Source: Leptodontidium sp. MPI-SDFR-AT-0119 (lineage: Eukaryota; Ascomycota; Leotiomycetes; Helotiales; Leptodontidiaceae). From it: a DNA stretch of 64,000 bases. Under the pieces are notes generated by a model. It made no database searches. It was given only the letters and a program-made list of their open reading frames with translations, and was not told the DNA's origin. Where the stretch lies: positions 620,001 to 684,000 of the forward strand of contig JAHLEZ010000002.1 in NCBI GenBank assembly GCA_020726505.1, written 5' to 3'. Both the position numbers and the translations under genes were made by a program. Shown piece after piece: positions 33,012 through 44,414 of the stretch (positions are counted from its first letter, which is position 1; each line of letters begins with the position of its first letter).

Positions 33012-35766
33012 ATGGGCAAGCTATTGAGCTTAGGGGCGAAGCTGAAGTATCCTCTCACAATTGTGAAGGTGCTCAAGCAACCCGGCGACAGTATTACAAA
33101 ACTCGAACCGATCTTACAATACAAGTGGTCATGGACCCTGATGGTTGGCGATCCTAGTGACCCAAAAGGACAATGGCCCGAGGAACAGATCGCCATCGCA
33201 GATTGGGAGAGTCCTGTTGAAGGGACCTTGAAGTCATGGAAGGTCAAGGAGGGTATGGTCATCGACAAAGATATGCGCTTCGTCGATGTCGAGGAAACGT
33301 GTCCGCATTCCATCCAATTCCAGGGACTGTGTGGCATATGCGGCAAGGACATGACTGAGATTAACTGGACCAGCACCTCGGACGACACGGAGCGAGCTAA
33401 GATCAACATGATTCATGATCAAACGTCGTTAAAGGTCAGCCAAGATGAGGCATCAAAGGCGGAGGGCGAGTTACAGAAACGATTGCTGGCTCATAGGAAG
33501 CTGTCCTTGGTGGTAGATTTGGACCAGACTATCATCCACGCCTGTATCGAACCCACAGTCGGAGAATGGCAGCGAGACAAGACTTCACCAAACTACGAGG
33601 CAGTCAAGGATGTCCGGTCATTTCAATTGAACGATGATGGACCTCGAGGTCTGGCCTCTGGATGCTGGTACTATATCAAGATGCGCCCCGGACTAAAGGA
33701 ATTCTTAGCGAAGATCTCGGAAATGTACGAGCTGCATGTATATACAATGGGTACTCGAGCATACGCCATCAACATTGCCAAGATCGTCGACCCAGACAAG
33801 AAGCTATTCGGAGACCGCATCATCAGCAGAGATGAGAATGGCAATGTTACAGCAAAGAGTCTTGCGCGGCTCTTTCCTGTGGATACCAAGATGGTTGTTA
33901 TTATAGATGATCGGGCAGATGTATGGCCCAACAATCGACCTAATCTCATCAAAGTCGTTCCGTATGATTTCTTCCTCGGCATTGGAGACATCAACTCGAG
34001 TTTCTTACCTAAGAGAGAGGAATTACCGCCAATCCCACCACCACTCAAGAAGAAGAGTTCTAAATCCGAACTCAAGGATGGCGAATCAAAAGAAGCTGCC
34101 GAGGGTTCGGAGGACAAGAAGCCCGAATCAGAAGAAGTCAAGCCTGCTGAGACGGACAAACCGGAAGCGGGGGAGGGAGCAAAGGTCAGTGCTTTGGAAG
34201 AGCTGGTCCGGATGGGCAGTGGTGACGATCAGGCGCTGCGACTGGAACAAGCTGCAGAGCAAGAGAAGTTCCTGGAGAAGCAGTTGACGGATCGGCCACT
34301 GCTACATATGCAAGAAAAACTCGACAAGGAGGATAGTGAAGCCCCTGTTGATGAAGTAGCAAATGGTGGTACGACACAGGAACCTCAGCACAGACATAAC
34401 TTGCTTGTCGACAACGATGTTGAACTAAAATACCTGGAACAGCATCTCACTCAACTACACAAAGCCTTCTACGATGAGTACGAAGGTCGGGTCATCAATG
34501 CTTCCGGAGGTCGGGTCGCACAGCTAAAGCCAGGGCTTAACAAAAAGATACCTCTCAATGGCGCTGATCGCAAAGTGGTGCCTGATATCGGAGATGTCAT
34601 GCCACGATTGAAGTATGTGGTCCCAGATTATATCCCCAAATTTACTTACTGACTCCGACTAGGGCTAAGACATTGGCGGGTTGCACAATTGTAATGTCTG
34701 GGCTGGTGCCACTACAAGCAGACATAATGAGGTATTTAGAATCCGATTTATGTTCATATTTTCAACACGACGATATCTTGTGGAAATGTCTTGGTTTTTG
34801 TACAAAACGCTTACACTTGGAACGTAGGACCGAGATTGGACTTCAAGCTGCCAGTTTTGGTGCGGATATTCAATCAAAGTATGTATACGAACTCCTGCGC
34901 TTTGGAATGTTGGGCTTACTCGTCGCAGGGTCAACAGAAAGGTTACCCATCTGGTTGCCTCGACAAGCAGAACTCGCACTCACAAAGTTCGACAAGCTGC
35001 GAAATACCCGAATATTAAAATCGTCAATCAGCTTTGGCTTTTGAATTCTATGAGCAAGTGGCAGAAGGAGGATGAGACACCATACCTTGTATGTGAGAGG
35101 ACACCTGACCAAGGACCATAAGCTAATTCGTTTCAGGTCGCAATCCACGAAGCCGACCGGGTACGAGACGACGCTTTCAACTCTGATGCGCCTTCCTCAA
35201 TAAACGATTCCGATGAGAGCTCCGAGGAGTCAGCGAGCGAAGACGACGACCATGAGAGCGTGCCTGCCAGCAGCCAAGACGAAACAGCAGATGATGAAGA
35301 TGGTGTGATGCCAGATGAGATGGAAGGAGGCACATCACCAATCGACAACCTCAAAGGATTTGACTGGGGAGGGGTCGACGATGAACTTGATGAATTCATG
35401 GCTTCGGATTCCGAAGCAGACGGGTCCGGCAATGAAAGCGATGCCAGCAGACAAAGTACATCAAGTAAGCAAAGCAAGGCAGCGGGCAGAGGTCGAAAGA
35501 GAAACCACGATACCGCTACGGAGGATGAAGAGAGTGACGAGGAGAGCACTCTGGCTAAGAAGCAACGCATCGCGAACTCAAGATCAACAGGTCTCAAGAC
35601 TGTGAAGACCCCGAATAGCACTTTATCGGATATCACCAATCTTCCTACACCTGGTAAAGAAGACGATGTCAGTGACAACGGCTTCGGAGATGACTTAGAA
35701 GCTGATCTCGAGGCGGCTTTCGCGAGTGAGGAATTAGAGGCCCTAGGTGGTGATGGGTCCGACTAG
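33012..35766 (+). CDS. FCP1: RNA polymerase II CTD phosphatase FCP1, 836 aa
   Basis: Exons are 33012-34612, 34663-34731, 34828-34878, 34929-35088 and 35137-35766 (837 codons). The start MGKLLSLGAKLKYPLTIVK is the usual FCP1 opening and lies inside a longer open frame. An N-terminal biotinyl-like part with a small Cys pair (CGICGKD) precedes the FCP1 homology domain, whose DLDQT at residues 169-173 carries the two catalytic aspartates of the DxDxT phosphatases. The second acidic pair is IIDDRADVW. A BRCT domain (SGLVPLQADI through NQLWLLNSMSKW) spans four small exons, and the acidic C-terminus ends DLEADLEAAFASEELEAL. It dephosphorylates the Pol II C-terminal repeats to recycle polymerase. Confidence 0.95.
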
Positions 35767-36516
35767 TATTCCTATACGCGAGACAGGAGATTGCATTCTT
35801 GTTCATTTTTTTCCACGAACACATTTCTTGCGACAAGAAGAACAGCGGACAGAGAGGCGAAACCTGAGACGATCTTTGCATATCCCATTTCTAGACGGCT
35901 AGATTGGGGCTCGGTGTTCCGGAGGTTGAATATTTGACTAACTAACTCGCTTTACTATGGAAAGGAGCGAATACGGCGTATCTTTCTTTCCTTCTCTCTC
36001 TCTCTTTTACATAGTAGCGAGGTTGGGATATTGGTCTGGGTTGGATGGGATGGGATGGTATAGGATGGATTGGTTGGGTGGATGGATGGTTTGGGGCATA
36101 GCAAAGGCGTTTCTTGTTTGTTTGTTTTTAGGAGCGATTATACGAGAAGGAAGCAGTGCGACGATGCTGCATTGAATGAAAGATCCTTCTTCTACCCTAT
36201 ATATCTCCCAAGCAACACATTTAATTGTCTTTCTATAATAATCGTGAAATAACATAATATCTTTTCTCCTTGATGAGAGGGAAGGAAGTGATTATTATCA
36301 AATCCCCCTCCCTTTGGTTCCCTCCCGCCTCACCGCCTGGCAGAATTCACAGCTCAGACATAAGAGGTTTAGCGCCATCTCAAGCTCGCGATCAACGACG
36401 GACCTCAATTGACCTACCGTACCACGAGAAGAGCGATTGCGATTGTGAATCGGAAGACGAGACGCCAGCACAGCACAGCACAAACAAGCACGAGCGAGCA
36501 CGTAAGGACAGACATC
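35767..36516. other. Intergenic between FCP1 and NDUFA13
   Basis: G/T-rich low complexity (ggatgggatgg) occurs near 36040-36100. No gene is seen. The last 150 bases form the leader of the NDUFA13 gene. Confidence 0.5.
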
Positions 36517-37460
36517 ATGCCTCAAGATCTGCCACCTACGGGGGGGTATGAACCGGTTCAGTATAAGGTGCGTTTTTGTTGTTTCTTTTGGGGGAGGGAG
36601 ATTGGGAGGGAAGGGATGGGGATGGGATTGGGGGATGGGTGATGGGGCGTGAAGCTGGGGGGAGGGTCTGGAGGGAGATGATGGGAGGGAGGATTAGGAA
36701 GGTAGCAGATGGCAGATGGCCAATTGGACTCTGCTGGGGAATTCGACGTCGGGAGCGAGGGGTGAGGGAGCAGATATGCAAGAGAGAGGATATGGCAGGA
36801 GAAGAGAGGATAGGACATGACAGAAGAGGAGAGGATATGGCAGGACAGACCAGGACAGCAAGCTAACGAACCCTCCTCTAAATAGCGAAATCTGCCCGCG
36901 CGTGGCTTCCGTCCATCCGTCATGCTCTTCGCCATGGCTGGCGTGATGACCTTCGGATTCTGGAAGGTTGGAAAGGGGATTCGAGAGCAGAAGTACGTCG
37001 CCTTACATTCTTCTCCATCTCTCCCTCTTTCTACCTCTATGTGTTGAAACGGAGGAGGATTGGTTAGATGGGGGCTTCTGGGACTGGGCTTGGTTGGACT
37101 GGGGCTAATTGAGATGTGTGTTGTGGTATAGTGAACTCGCGCGCGAGAAGATGTGGTCTAGAATCCATCTCATTCCTCTCCTGACGGCGGAGGAGGATCG
37201 GGATCTGGTTAGGAGGCATTATGCGGATCTGGCGAGGGAGAAGGCGCTTTTGGGGAGTGAGAGTAGTGCTTATAACTCAGATCGGTATGTGGAATTTGTT
37301 TTGTTTTTACTTTGGGTGGAGTTGGGCTGGATGGGGAATGGAGGATGTGGATGTGAAGAAGTTTGGAGAGGGGTTGATGGGCAATTGGCTGATCAGTGGT
37401 GTCTTCTGTAGTTTCGTGAGACCTACTTTCGCTGTTACGCCGAATCAGACGTCGAAGTAG
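36517..37460 (+). CDS. NDUFA13: Complex I subunit NDUFA13/GRIM-19 homologue, 119 aa
   Basis: Four exons (36517-36567, 36886-36992, 37132-37284, 37412-37460) give exactly 120 codons. The first intron is long for this genome (318 nt) and G/A-rich. The protein begins MPQDLPPTGGYEPVQYKRN, has one membrane segment (PSVMLFAMAGVMTFGFWKVG), then a charged helix (AREKMWSRIHLIPLLTAEED), and ends FVRPTFAVTPNQTSK. This is the compact GRIM-19 family layout. The subunit sits in the inner mitochondrial membrane arm of NADH:ubiquinone oxidoreductase. Size and features match the family. Confidence 0.93.
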
Positions 37461-37779
37461 ATGTGTGGTTTGAGGAGAGTTCAGCTGAGCTTGATGGATT
37501 GGGAGGGGTGTGGTGAGGGCGATATCTGGGATTCGTGGTAGAGGAAAGGATGGAACACGAAGGAGTGGCGTTGTACATATTGTATGAAGGAAAGAAAGTC
37601 AACAAACAGAATCAAGGAACACTGCAAACCAAAACCAAAACCTAAAACTCGTGCTCAATTCAGAGCCCATCAAGAGCCGGAGCAAGACAGCTTGTTGTCT
37701 CAATTTCCAACCCTACCTAAGTGCTTCACACAGAAACACAGAATATAAATACAACTACGCCCGATCCCAAACTCACACC
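37461..37779. other. Convergent 3' regions
   Basis: This is a short A/C-rich spacer between tail-to-tail genes; nothing else is seen. Confidence 0.5.
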
Positions 37780-39039
37780 CTACTTATTAACATCAGGAAA
37801 CCACTCCTCAACATCCCCAACCCCAATCCTAACCCCATCCCTCACCATACCCCTCAACCTCTCATGATTCCCACACTGCACGCCCGCCTCCCTCGCCCGC
37901 TTGATAAAATACCCATTGATATACTCGATCTCCGTCGCCCTCCCGGCCTGCACATCCTGTAGCATCGAACTCGTGTTCGCGGCTGTCTTTTGCGCTACTG
38001 CTGCTACTAGGCTTTCGAGTCTGGTGGGGGAGAATCGCTCTTCTAAAGTGAGAGTTAGATCATCCCCCTCTGTTGGAGATGAAGGCGTTTGAAGTTCCGG
38101 GAGAGAGAGGAGGATCTGACTACACTCCTCGACGAGGATACGGGTTAGTTTCCGGACTGGGGCGTGGTTTAGTATTTCTCCATTCTTGATGTGTAGGATC
38201 GCGGTTAGAGGGTTGAGGATGGAGTTCATGGTGAGTTTTTCCAGTTGGAGGTATTTGAGGGAGGGGGCCGAGACGGATGTCGCTGAGAGGAGGGGGGCGG
38301 ATGTTAGGGCGTTGAGGAGATATGTTGGTTGTGTTTGTGTTTGGGCTGAATCTGGATTTATATCTTTTTCTGCTTTTTCACTCCCTAGTGTAGAGTGTGA
38401 TGAAGATGAAGATGTAGATTGAGATGCAGGTGTAGGTCCAAGTTGAAGATACACAGGCCCAACAGTCACATTCGCCAACCCGGCATGCACCGACCTAAAC
38501 GGTCCGGTGGAATATACCCCATGTGAAGTTATCGCGGCTAGGTATTTCGGTCTGGTGGAGGGGTTTGAGAAGAGTGTCGCGGTGACTTCTTCTACGGTTC
38601 CCATTCCATTTTGAGCGAATAGGATGATGGAGTTCCTGTTCAAGCGGTGCGCGAGAGGTGTGAGTGCTCGTACTGTGTGCAGGGTTTTGGTTGTTATGAT
38701 GAGGTTCTCTATCAAGTCTCCGTCTGGGTCTGATTTCTGTTCTTTTTCTTGGGTGTTTTCATCTTGGACTAAGTTGTGGTTTGAAGTGCTCGTGTTGGTG
38801 CTGTTGTTGATATTCGGATCTACCACTTCAACAGAGTAGTTTGATGATGAGGATGAGGATGTCAGATCTTTCGAGGTGATTTCTATACGTCGACCTGCGT
38901 TCTCCCAGTCTTCTTGGAGGCTGGAGCGGTGGAAGAAAAGGGTTATTGGGGGTGGGTGGGGTGACGTAGCGAGGGCGTGAGCGAATAGACGACCTAGGTT
39001 TCCGAGGCCGAGGATGTGGATTTTGAGTGTGGGGGGCAT
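37780..39039 (-). CDS. Ketopantoate reductase (2-dehydropantoate 2-reductase) family, 419 aa
   Basis: The chosen start, MPPTLKIHILGLGNLGRLF, puts the GxGxxG NAD(P)H-binding loop at residues 11-16, as expected. The frame stays open to 39231, so 64 extra residues with a basic, Ser-rich character could form a mitochondrial presequence. Other family signatures are LFAQNGMG, the catalytic lysine block EKLTMNSILNPLTAIL, and TEIEYINGYFIKRA near the C-terminus. The reaction in the family is NADPH-dependent reduction of ketopantoate to pantoate for CoA synthesis. Fungi carry several paralogues, so the true substrate may differ. Ser/Thr-rich insertions (about residues 60-95 and 200-225) are unusual for the core fold. 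Confidence 0.88.
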   Translation of the reverse strand: MPPTLKIHILGLGNLGRLFAHALATSPHPPPITLFFHRSSLQEDWENAGRRIEITSKDLTSSSSSSNYSVEVVDPNINNSTNTSTSNHNLVQDENTQEKEQKSDPDGDLIENLIITTKTLHTVRALTPLAHRLNRNSIILFAQNGMGTVEEVTATLFSNPSTRPKYLAAITSHGVYSTGPFRSVHAGLANVTVGPVYLQLGPTPASQSTSSSSSHSTLGSEKAEKDINPDSAQTQTQPTYLLNALTSAPLLSATSVSAPSLKYLQLEKLTMNSILNPLTAILHIKNGEILNHAPVRKLTRILVEECSQILLSLPELQTPSSPTEGDDLTLTLEERFSPTRLESLVAAVAQKTAANTSSMLQDVQAGRATEIEYINGYFIKRAREAGVQCGNHERLRGMVRDGVRIGVGDVEEWFPDVNK

Positions 39040-39834
39040 TGTGATGTGGTGTTTTGTGAGAATGATGCGGGGAAGTTTCAGGTTGTGAATGTCTTCCCCT
39101 GGTGGTGTACAGTTGGGTGATTGGAGGATGGGAAAGTTAGAGAAGTACGTTGTGTTGTTTCTGGTTGTTTTGGATGTTGAGGGGAAGCGAGAGATGGAGT
39201 TGAAACTAGAAACTTGGTACAGTTCCGGCAACGTCTAAGCACTTACCTCCTTGTACTATCACTTGATATTCAGTTCCTTCCATTTTACAAGATCGTTATT
39301 TTATCATTATTTTCTTTCCAGAGCTTTTCATGTTCCTTCCTTGTTTCTTTTCTTCTCGAATACAACCCCGAAATATGATATCTGAACTTAGCAGCACGTG
39401 TTTCCTAGCTCTTATCAGATTTAAGCTCAGTCTTCCCCTGCAATCAACTTCACCCACCTTCCCGAACCAAGCAAGCTTCAATGCAGAGCTGACATCTACA
39501 ACCAATCCAACTGCTTGCCCACCATCCACCGCCAGCATGATTTGTAGTTCGATAGTGGGGTCGTGCTTAAGGTCGAGTTATCCCAGCCAATTCCCAGCGG
39601 TATTTCCGTGGCTGCCTACGCCGCATTTCTCAAAGTCTACGTACTTCCAACTTAGGCTTCAATCCCTCCGTGCTTACCACTCCACTTGTCCATCTTTTTC
39701 TTGCGACTCTGACGTGCTGCAACAGCTGGTGTTGTCTATTGTGACCTCAAACATCGTGGATTCCTCAAGGCATCTACTTTTGTACTGCCTTTCCACCTTC
39801 CACAAACCCCCTAATTTCCAAGGCAGCAGCATAA
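39040..39834. other. Divergent promoter between the reductase and the SGSI-repeat membrane protein
   Basis: This contains the possible 64-codon N-terminal extension of the reductase (to 39231). No other gene is seen. T/C-rich leader sequence precedes 39835. Confidence 0.5.
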
Positions 39835-42102
39835 ATGTCGCACCCGTCCGATAATCTGTACTCCGCAAACGACGACGAGGACGACGACCAGCAAGACCGA
39901 CAGTCGTTCAGTGACGAGCTAAGTCCGAGCGATGGATACTTCAATCGCGGAAGCGGGATACCGTCCAATACAATGGTGTCGGATCCATCAATTGACAGGA
40001 AAGAACGGGTTGAGGACAAGACCTTGATACCCACCCCAAACGTACTGCAACGCGCAGGAGGAAGCTCGAGGACACCAGCCCACCCTCTACTATCACGATC
40101 ACCCCCTTCACAGAGTTACGCGTCTCAACATACTAGCTCCCAATCTCCTCCTTCTTCAACCATATATACTCCTACCTCGCCTGTATCACCTCGTCGAAAC
40201 GAAGAGATGTTCTCAGAGAACAGTGCTTTGTTGAACGGTCCTCCTCCTGCATATACACCTAGTCCAATATCACCTACCGCGACCAACGATCCCGTTGATA
40301 GGTCCTATAGCACATTCCCAGATCATCGTTTAGAAGCAGCCATTCCTCCCACCCGCGAGCCGGAAAGTATGGGAGTGCCGCCTTTTGAGCCGTCGGAGAG
40401 AACGCCATTGGCATCTGTACCGAAATTGACACCTACAAGGAAGCGTTGGCTCAAGCATTTTGGAATTGCTGTTCTAGTTCTGATCATATTCACTATGTTT
40501 ACGACATCTACCTTCCGGCACGATAAATCTGTAAGTCCAATTCTCTACTCGTGGTAGCATTCAAGGCTCGGACATTCAGAAGCTAAATGTACTTCTAGGC
40601 CGACAAACCAAGTTTACCCGGTGATGGCAATGACCAGCCTTCTAAAGACACCCCCGATCCAGAAGAGCCGGGGAACGGCAGGCCTGTCGACTCATCCACC
40701 CCATACTGTACAGCAGCCAAGCACAAGGAGGAAGTTGTGACCTATGAGTTTCCCGTCGGGTCAGACCTCACCGTAATTCAGTCACAGCGGGGGTAGCGAT
40801 AGCTCGATCGACCAGGCAAGGGTGAGCACCGTTGGAGAGATCCGGCTCAGGCGAATTCCAAAGACTTCCAAGCATGGAAACCGTGCTTATTTCACGGTGG
40901 ATGTCCAAGTAAGCGACCCGAGTTTGGAAGTCGAGAAAACTTGGGATGTGGATTCTCGGGTTCTAAAAATCGTCACCCCGATCTCGGCACAACTCAATCC
41001 CCGAGAGTATCACTGTATTTCGCTCGAGATCACGGCCTGGATTCCTGAGGATGCACAGTTCAGCAACCTCTTGATTGAGGCTATCACGCTCACATTGAGG
41101 GTCTTGGATGATATCAAAGTCAATGTCAGTGGACGGTCGAAGTTTACAACAATTTCTGGTGGAGTTAGGTTTCCAGCGATCAACGCATCGGATGTCAAAA
41201 GCTTGGGGAAGGAATCTACTAGCATTCAAGCAACTCCAGGTTGGCGATCGTCAGACGAATTCCCTTTCTCTTCGCGCAAAATCTTTATCGAAACAATGTC
41301 GGGCAGCATTCGAGGCAACTATCCTCTTTATGACTTTTTGGGCTTACATTCGCAGTCAGGAAGCATACATACAGACGTATTCCCTCAGCCAGTTCTTCCT
41401 TCAGCCCCCTCCGCAGCTGATTTAGAAGTCCAAACGATATCGGGCTCGATTCGGATCAATTGCCCCGTTGGTGGTATCGCGGACCCGAATTACACACCTC
41501 CACCACGGAACTATATAACCTCAGTCCACTCCACATCGGCGAGCATTAGTGGTTCCTATTACCTCGGCTCTATCAACAGTTTCAAGAGCAGTTCTGGAAC
41601 TATCAACATCACTGGACTCCCAATCCTTCGAGGTGGGGACTCGCCGATGAACACTTTCGAAACACACACTATCAGCGGAACTACAAATGTCGAAGTCCTC
41701 GACCCGATCTTCATCTCCCTCTTATCCAATTCCTTGGAAGAACAAAAGCCTACTGGTGACGACGAACCGTACCTCGTTATCCCCCCAGGCAACATCGCAA
41801 CTCAAGCGTTGTTTGAAGTCGACTCCCGCGCCATGGCCGAGGATGTCAAACTTCGCACTTTGAGCTCTACGCACTCCTCCAATTCCGCCTCTATCAAACT
41901 GCAGTATCCTTCGATCTGGGAGGGTACTGTACATGGCAAGACGGTGTCTGGGAATATCTGGGCTAGGGGACCGGGGATACATGTCATCCTGCAACGAAGG
42001 GGGGAACTCATAGCGAGGAAGGGCGTTGAGAATAAAGGGGAGGGGTCGCAGGTTGAGATGAAGGGTATCTCAGGGAGTTTGAACTTCACTGTAAGGGACT
42101 AA
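39835..42102 (+). CDS. Single-pass membrane protein with SGSI-type beta repeats, about 718 aa
   Basis: Exon 1 is 39835-40530 and exon 2 starts at 40599. The frame then must change between 40773 and 40815. A 43-nt intron (gtaatt...gaccag) would do this and give 719 codons; a one-base insertion is the alternative. The N-terminal 210 residues are disordered and Pro/Ser-rich. A membrane segment (FGIAVLVLIIFTMFTTSTF) follows. The large C-terminal region has at least eight short repeats built on S-G-(S/T/N)-(I/L): MSGSIRGNY, QSGSIHTDV, ISGSIRINC, SSGTINITG, ISGTTNVEV, VSGNIWARG and ISGSLNFTV among them. That periodicity resembles DUF4097-type beta-helices. A type II orientation with an extracytosolic beta domain is inferred. 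Function is unknown. Confidence 0.75.
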
Positions 42103-42847
42103 GCTCAAATAACGGCTTGGATGGATAATGTTCAAGTGTCATGGATGGATATTTGGCGAGGGATTTTTATGGGATTATACGACGGGGTTGATGAGGAAGG
42201 CGTTTTGGTACATATATACTTATATCTGGGTTCGGCAATCGGTTGGCGTTTTGGTGTTGGATCTGAGCGATTCGGATGGATGGATTACTGGCACTGTCGT
42301 TACGATTAGAAAGATCGGCTAATCATAATCTTTTGGTCTCGCACCGTACATAGCTGTCGAATCTGTAAGTGCAAAGGAGTAGAATTCGGCTGCTGAAATG
42401 CTGAAAGGATCTGCTACCTCTCTTCCCAAACTTTACAAAGCTGTCGGGCAGAGTTGATTTGCTTTGCAGAACCGACACCCTACCAATTACTTTGCTGTTA
42501 CACTGCATCTCCGATCCTCGCTTGTATTGTCTCAGGCTCCGGGCGACTTCGTGGCGTGCAGAAACAACCATCCAAACGAGGCTCCAGTTGACTCTCACTG
42601 GAGGATGTTTCGCTCCTAGCCTCTTTCTCGGTATATTTGGCCCCCCACCATCACGAACAGAGGACACAATTGGCTTGAACATGCTGTCTTTTTGAGATAA
42701 GAACGCCCATGGCTCTTTCTGGCCACGATCAGCAGCAGCACACCCCGCAGTCTTGTATTTGATAAGCTGTCCGGTTCCCACAATTCTGTCATGCTTGATT
42801 CATGGCGCAGAGAAATTGCACCCAGGCTTGCTCCAGGTTTCGTCACA
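42103..42847. other. Intergenic between the SGSI-repeat gene and the surface glycoprotein
   Basis: No gene is supported; a 152-residue minus-strand frame (42323-42781) is compositionally random. The upstream part of the surface-protein gene may lie in the last 150 bases. Confidence 0.45.
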
Positions 42848-43816
42848 ATGTATGTCGCTGCTCTCTTTCGACGTGTATTGCGACTCAGAGACGACACGGT
42901 TGTACCTGCAGTCTGCTACGCAACATGCAGTGAGCCAGCCGTATGATATGAAATCCTAACAGATTACGATTGCTGACTTGCTTTTTCTAATGGCAGATAA
43001 CGCTTACATCGAAGCACAGTCTGAAGGATTAAGCCCTGCACTCTGTGCTGCCGATTCCCTTTTCATTTCAGCCTACGAAGCCTGCTCCAGCTGCGTCAAT
43101 GCCAACAGTGATGGCTCCGCAGTGCCCAAGGGTTATGTCCAACTTCAGTTTGCTCCATTCGTCGATTTCTGCGCCGCGCAAACTCCCGTTCCAGGGAATG
43201 CGACAGCTCCTGCCCCTAACGCGACAGAGGTGGCGATATTTTCTTCCCAGCTCTCTGTGCTGTCGTATATCGCGAGTGTTGCCTCGGCGGCTTCGTCGCT
43301 GGGACTTTTGAATGCGACAGCAACAGCTACTGTCATTATCACTGTGACGCCATCTGTAACGTCGAGCTCGGGGACAGGGACTATCGGATTGGCTGGGCAA
43401 GTTACAAGTGGTGGTAAGACTTGAATCAACCAATGAACCGAAAGGCTCTTAGCTAGTCAACACACACAAGGGAGCTTACACTTACGACTTCAGGTCCAAC
43501 ACAAACGCCTCTGCCGAAAGAAACGCTAACGCCCAAACCAGCGAGTAAAACTTGGATAGCGGGGGCAATTGCAGGTCCTATCTTGTTCTTCCTACTGATT
43601 GCTGGTATATGGTTCGTCGTAAGGAGACGGAGGCGTGGGCTGGCTCCAGGACCATATGTCACAGAGAAAGCACAGCTGCATGCTGACAGCGTGGTAAAGC
43701 CCACGTATGAACTAGAAGGAGAGGGCGAAGTCCAGCGGATCTCTGAGCTGCCCGCTAAAGAGCCTGTTGGGAATGAAATGGATGTTAGACGTGGTGGTGA
43801 GAGGGATGATGGGTAG
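42848..43816 (+). CDS. Fungal cell-surface glycoprotein with one membrane anchor, about 273 aa
   Basis: Exons are 42848-42929, 42997-43413 and 43494-43816 (274 codons). The outer domain has six cysteines (C23, C27, then ALCAADS, EACSSC and DFC), followed by a Ser/Thr/Ala-rich stalk with N-glycosylation sites (GNATAP, PNATEV, LNATAT). One membrane segment (AGAIAGPILFFLLIAGIWF) is followed by VVRRRRR and a polar cytosolic tail. The family is widespread in filamentous fungi as an uncharacterised surface protein or sensor-like type I membrane protein. The ATG at 42848 gives no good signal peptide (MYVAALFRRVLRLRDD), so the true first exon may lie further upstream. Confidence 0.72.
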
Positions 43817-44414
43817 AAGCTTATTGTTCAGCGAGCAATATAAGATCACTTTGGGATTACTTTACTGCCCCCAAATATGTGGCCTACCACCTACTTGCAA
43901 TCAGTACCAGTACCATATCATATATCCACTTTCACTTAACACTTACTAGGACAAAGTATGAGTGTTTGGAAACCACGCCAAGCTTGCAGCTGGGAATAAG
44001 CGAGTTTTAGTAAACAACGGATCTTTAAAACCGAGACGTATCTATCGAATTTGGATTCTGCACATAACAGGCACAATCCAATTTTTACACATGGCATTGC
44101 CTATTTCTAAGAAGGAGAAGGACAGAAAGGGAGAAAGGTGGCAGTTGAAATAGAGGCGGTCAGCCAACATCTACAGATTCAATTTGAGCTTCTAGAAACG
44201 TGCGTCCTTACACCAGTCAGTCAATGCTCATGTCTCTCTTTATATCTATAAATGCAAAGAGGTTGTAATGTATGTTAATCAGACATCCCCACGGCATATC
44301 TAGCTCTCAGCACGTTTTTTCTCATCTAACAAAATTCTCCATCACGAATTTACACAACCCGATAGATCAAACGACGACTTCTTCTTCGACCCTCTCCCTC
44401 CCCTTTCCCTTGCC
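43817..44414. other. Intergenic, convergent genes
   Basis: These 600 bases have no supported gene, RNA or repeat. Confidence 0.5.

Noticed and set aside
32374..33027. 217-residue open frame upstream of FCP1
   Set aside because: Low-complexity CA-rich leader sequence; the FCP1 start MGKLLSLGAKLKYP at 33012 is in a different frame and matches the family.
42323..42781. 152-residue minus-strand open frame
   Set aside because: No protein-like features; it lies in the promoter region of the surface glycoprotein gene.
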